7,304 bases of DNA from Caulobacteraceae bacterium. Its GTDB lineage: Bacteria; Pseudomonadota; Alphaproteobacteria; Caulobacterales; Caulobacteraceae. Of the stretch, positions 5,619 through 7,304 are shown piece after piece. Each line of letters opens with the position of its first letter. Position 1 is the stretch's first letter. The position numbers were made by a program, and so were the translations under genes. The DNA lies in contig JACDGF010000104.1 in NCBI GenBank assembly GCA_013815405.1, positions 1 through 7,304 of the forward strand, read 5' to 3'. Below the pieces are notes generated by a model. That model searched no databases, had not been told where the DNA came from, and worked only from the letters and a program-made list of their open reading frames with translations.

Positions 5619-6652
5619 ATGCGCCGCGAGCGCCACGCCAAGGCGGTCGCGCAGGCCAGGAGCAACGCCGCGTTCGCCTGGTGCGCGAGGGCCAGCGGTA
5701 AAGGCGCGCCGGCGACCAGGGTCGTCACGCCGATCGCCACCTGGAGGAACAGGACCGCGACCACCGCGAACCACAGTCGGCGGATCGCCGGCGAGAGGGT
5801 GGGCGCCCGGGCCGCGGCCAGCGCCAGCGCCGTCCCCGCCGCCGCCAGGCCATAGGCCAGCAGCCGGTGGTTGAACTGCACGGCGGCCAGCCCGTGGGCC
5901 AACGTGGCCCAGAAGGACCCTTGCCAATAGTCGGCGGGGAAGAGCCGGCCCGCCATCAGCGGCCAATCGTTGTCGATCAACCCGGCCCGGTTTCCCGCCA
6001 CCAGGGCGCCGATCAGGCACTGCGTGAAGACGCCGATGGCGAACCCCGCCGCCGCCAGTGTCCAGCCGTCCCGACGCCGAGGCGCCGCGACCCCCCTCCC
6101 CGCCCAGGACTCCAGCCCCACCCAGATCAGGCCGCAAAAGAGCAGGAGGCCGAGGCCAAGGTGGGTCGCCAGGCGCTCGGGCGCCACGGCGACGCGGTTC
6201 TCCAGGCCGCTCTGGACCATCCACCAGCCGATGGCGCCCTGCACAACCCCCAGGCCCAGCAACGCGCCGCATCGCCAGACCAGGCGCCGCGACAGCCGCC
6301 GCGTCGCCAGGAAAATGATGTAGGGAACCGCGAAAGCCACGCCGACCAGGCGGCCGAGCAACCGATGGGCCCACTCCCACCAGAAGATGAACTTGAACTC
6401 CCCAAGGCTCATGCCGTGGTTGACCACGCGGTATTGCGGCGTGGCGCGATAGCGGGCGAAGTCCCGCGCCCAGGCCTCGCCCGTCATCGGCGGGAGAGCG
6501 CCGGCGACCGGCTTCCACTGGGTGATCGACAGCCCGGATCCGGTCAGGCGCGTCGCCCCGCCCACCACCACCATGGCCAGCACCAGCAAAGCGACCGCGA
6601 ACAGCCAGGCGGCCACGCCGCGCGAGCGGCCGTCGTTCGAAAGCGGGTTCAT
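5615..6652 (-). CDS. ctaA: Heme A synthase (COX15/CtaA family)
   Basis: It oxidises the methyl group at C8 of heme O to the formyl group of heme A, needed for aa3-type cytochrome c oxidase, in the cytoplasmic membrane. The 345-residue protein shows about eight hydrophobic helices. Family motifs are GGATRLTGSGLSITQWKPV (31-49), FKFIFWWEWAHRLLGR (86-101), LATHLGLGL and FNHRLLAYG. Candidate heme-ligand histidines are His96, His164, His253, His262 and His324. The long loop after the first helix (MTGEAWARDFARY, EFKFIFWWEW) is characteristic of the COX15-like proteins of alphaproteobacteria and mitochondria rather than Bacillus CtaA. The start ATG at 6652 precedes a short basic segment and helix 1. 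The frame stays open upstream only because it reads through the tRNA gene. No strong Shine-Dalgarno is visible. It lies 88 bases downstream of tRNA-Pro, with no clear promoter of its own. Confidence 0.96.
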   Translation of the reverse strand: MNPLSNDGRSRGVAAWLFAVALLVLAMVVVGGATRLTGSGLSITQWKPVAGALPPMTGEAWARDFARYRATPQYRVVNHGMSLGEFKFIFWWEWAHRLLGRLVGVAFAVPYIIFLATRRLSRRLVWRCGALLGLGVVQGAIGWWMVQSGLENRVAVAPERLATHLGLGLLLFCGLIWVGLESWAGRGVAAPRRRDGWTLAAAGFAIGVFTQCLIGALVAGNRAGLIDNDWPLMAGRLFPADYWQGSFWATLAHGLAAVQFNHRLLAYGLAAAGTALALAAARAPTLSPAIRRLWFAVVAVLFLQVAIGVTTLVAGAPLPLALAHQANAALLLACATALAWRSRRI

Positions 6653-6740
6653 GGCGGCGTTGAAACTCTTTGACACTGCCGTCCGGGCCGCTGCGCCCGC
6701 GACCAAAGTCCCCTGCTCGCGCCAAAACCCAAGGCGGAAA

Positions 6741-6817
<77 letters not shown>

Positions 6818-6834
6818 ATGCAGGAAGGATCGCC

Positions 6835-6863
6835 CTTATAGGGATGGCGCCGGGGCCGGGCAA
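6835..6863 (-). promoter_or_regulatory. Promoter of tRNA-Pro
   Basis: On the minus strand TTGCCC (6863-6858) and TATAAG (6840-6835) are separated by 17 bases, placing the start about 10 bases before the tRNA 5' end. The -10 lies in the near-palindrome CCCTATAAGGG, an AT-poor setting in which the TATAAG stands out. It is in the 65-bp gap after the MerR-type gene, so the tRNA need not depend on read-through. Confidence 0.6.
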
Positions 6864-6882
6864 TCTCCAATCGGGCCTGAGG

Positions 6883-7281
6883 TCAGCGGCTGGGGAGCAG
6901 GCGGTCCAGGCGCGCCTTGGCCGCTTCGAGGGCCGCCAGCGACGCCCTCAGGCGCCGAACACAATCCCCGTCCATGGCCGGCCCCGGAATCGCTTCGACA
7001 GCATGGGCGTCTCTCGGGCTCCCGGCGGCGAGATGGTTGACGCCCTTTTCCCGGTGCAGGGTTTGGACGCCTTTGATGCTGTAACCCTCCTGGTGCAGCA
7101 GGCGGCGGACCGTGGCCAGGATGGCGATGTCCCGCGGGCGATAGAACCGGCGACCGCCCGCCCGCTTCAGCGGGCGGATGAAGGAGAAGCGGCTCTCCCA
7201 GAACCGCAGCACATGCTGGGCGACGCCAAGTTCCAAGGAGGCCTCCGAGATGGTGCGGAACGCCTCGGGGCCCTTGGCCAT
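6883..7281 (-). CDS. MerR-family transcriptional regulator
   Basis: A 132-residue DNA-binding protein. Residues 8-45 form the MerR winged helix-turn-helix (FRTISEASLELGVAQHVLRFWE, then FSFIRPLKRAGGRRFYRPRDI as the wing). Residues 51-80 make the second helical pair (LLHQEGYSIKGVQTL), and 108-129 are a short amphipathic helix likely to dimerise. There is no effector domain or conserved metal-binding cysteine pair; only Cys107 is present. It is therefore not a classical mercury or copper sensor. Related short MerR-like genes in alphaproteobacteria typically follow ihfA and precede a tRNA-Pro, which matches this place, but ihfA would lie beyond the right edge. The ATG at 7281 lacks a good Shine-Dalgarno, and a TAG at 7297-7295 may be the stop of the preceding gene. 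Target genes are unknown. Confidence 0.9.
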   Translation of the reverse strand: MAKGPEAFRTISEASLELGVAQHVLRFWESRFSFIRPLKRAGGRRFYRPRDIAILATVRRLLHQEGYSIKGVQTLHREKGVNHLAAGSPRDAHAVEAIPGPAMDGDCVRRLRASLAALEAAKARLDRLLPSR

Positions 7282-7304
7282 GGGCGGGCGTGCCCTATTT
7301 GGCC

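Noticed and set aside
6670..6675. TTGACA on the plus strand
   Set aside because: No -10 at 16-18 bases and no plus-strand gene downstream, so it is a chance match.
5535..6725. 396-residue open frame on the minus strand overlapping heme A synthase
   Set aside because: It is in another frame of a protein with clear family motifs, and its translation is Arg/Gly/Pro-rich without any recognisable domain.

Overview
The window is very GC-rich bacterial chromosome, densely coded with short gaps. Protein signatures and gene order point to an alphaproteobacterium, most likely Caulobacteraceae (Caulobacter/Phenylobacterium-like). Supporting signs are S9 and L13 proteins of alphaproteobacterial type, a COX15-type heme A synthase, a class I PHA synthase, and a short MerR-like gene beside a tRNA-Pro. 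The taxonomic placement is inference, because no search could be run.

Left part (1-1764, minus strand): a three-gene run reads right to left. It holds a small exported protein of unknown function, an AlaC/DapL-like PLP aminotransferase, and the first 38 codons of homoserine dehydrogenase, cut by the window edge. The aminotransferase stop and the hom GTG start overlap in GTGA, so these two are probably translationally coupled and serve aspartate-family/alanine nitrogen metabolism.

Centre (1765-3919): a 70-bp divergent region with a perfect 6-bp dyad separates the exported-protein gene from phaC on the plus strand. PhaC is a complete class I poly(3-hydroxyalkanoate) synthase with its Cys-Asp-His triad intact and a strongly basic N-terminal tail. 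No other PHA gene (phaA, phaB, phaR, phasin, depolymerase) is in view. Two hairpins fill the convergent gap after phaC.

Right part (3920-7281, all minus strand, reading right to left): a MerR-type regulator, tRNA-Pro(GGG) with its own promoter, heme A synthase (cytochrome oxidase maturation), the rplM-rpsI ribosomal protein operon with a structured 162-bp upstream region, and a predicted exported lipoprotein MsrB (methionine sulfoxide reductase).

This is mostly housekeeping sequence. I see no phage, insertion sequence, CRISPR, toxin-antitoxin or defence genes, and no stretch longer than 300 bases lacks a gene. I found no convincing new biological system. The points most worth a second look are the stacked inverted repeats before rplM, the basic tail of PhaC, the exported protein of unknown function, and the Tat/lipobox leader of MsrB.
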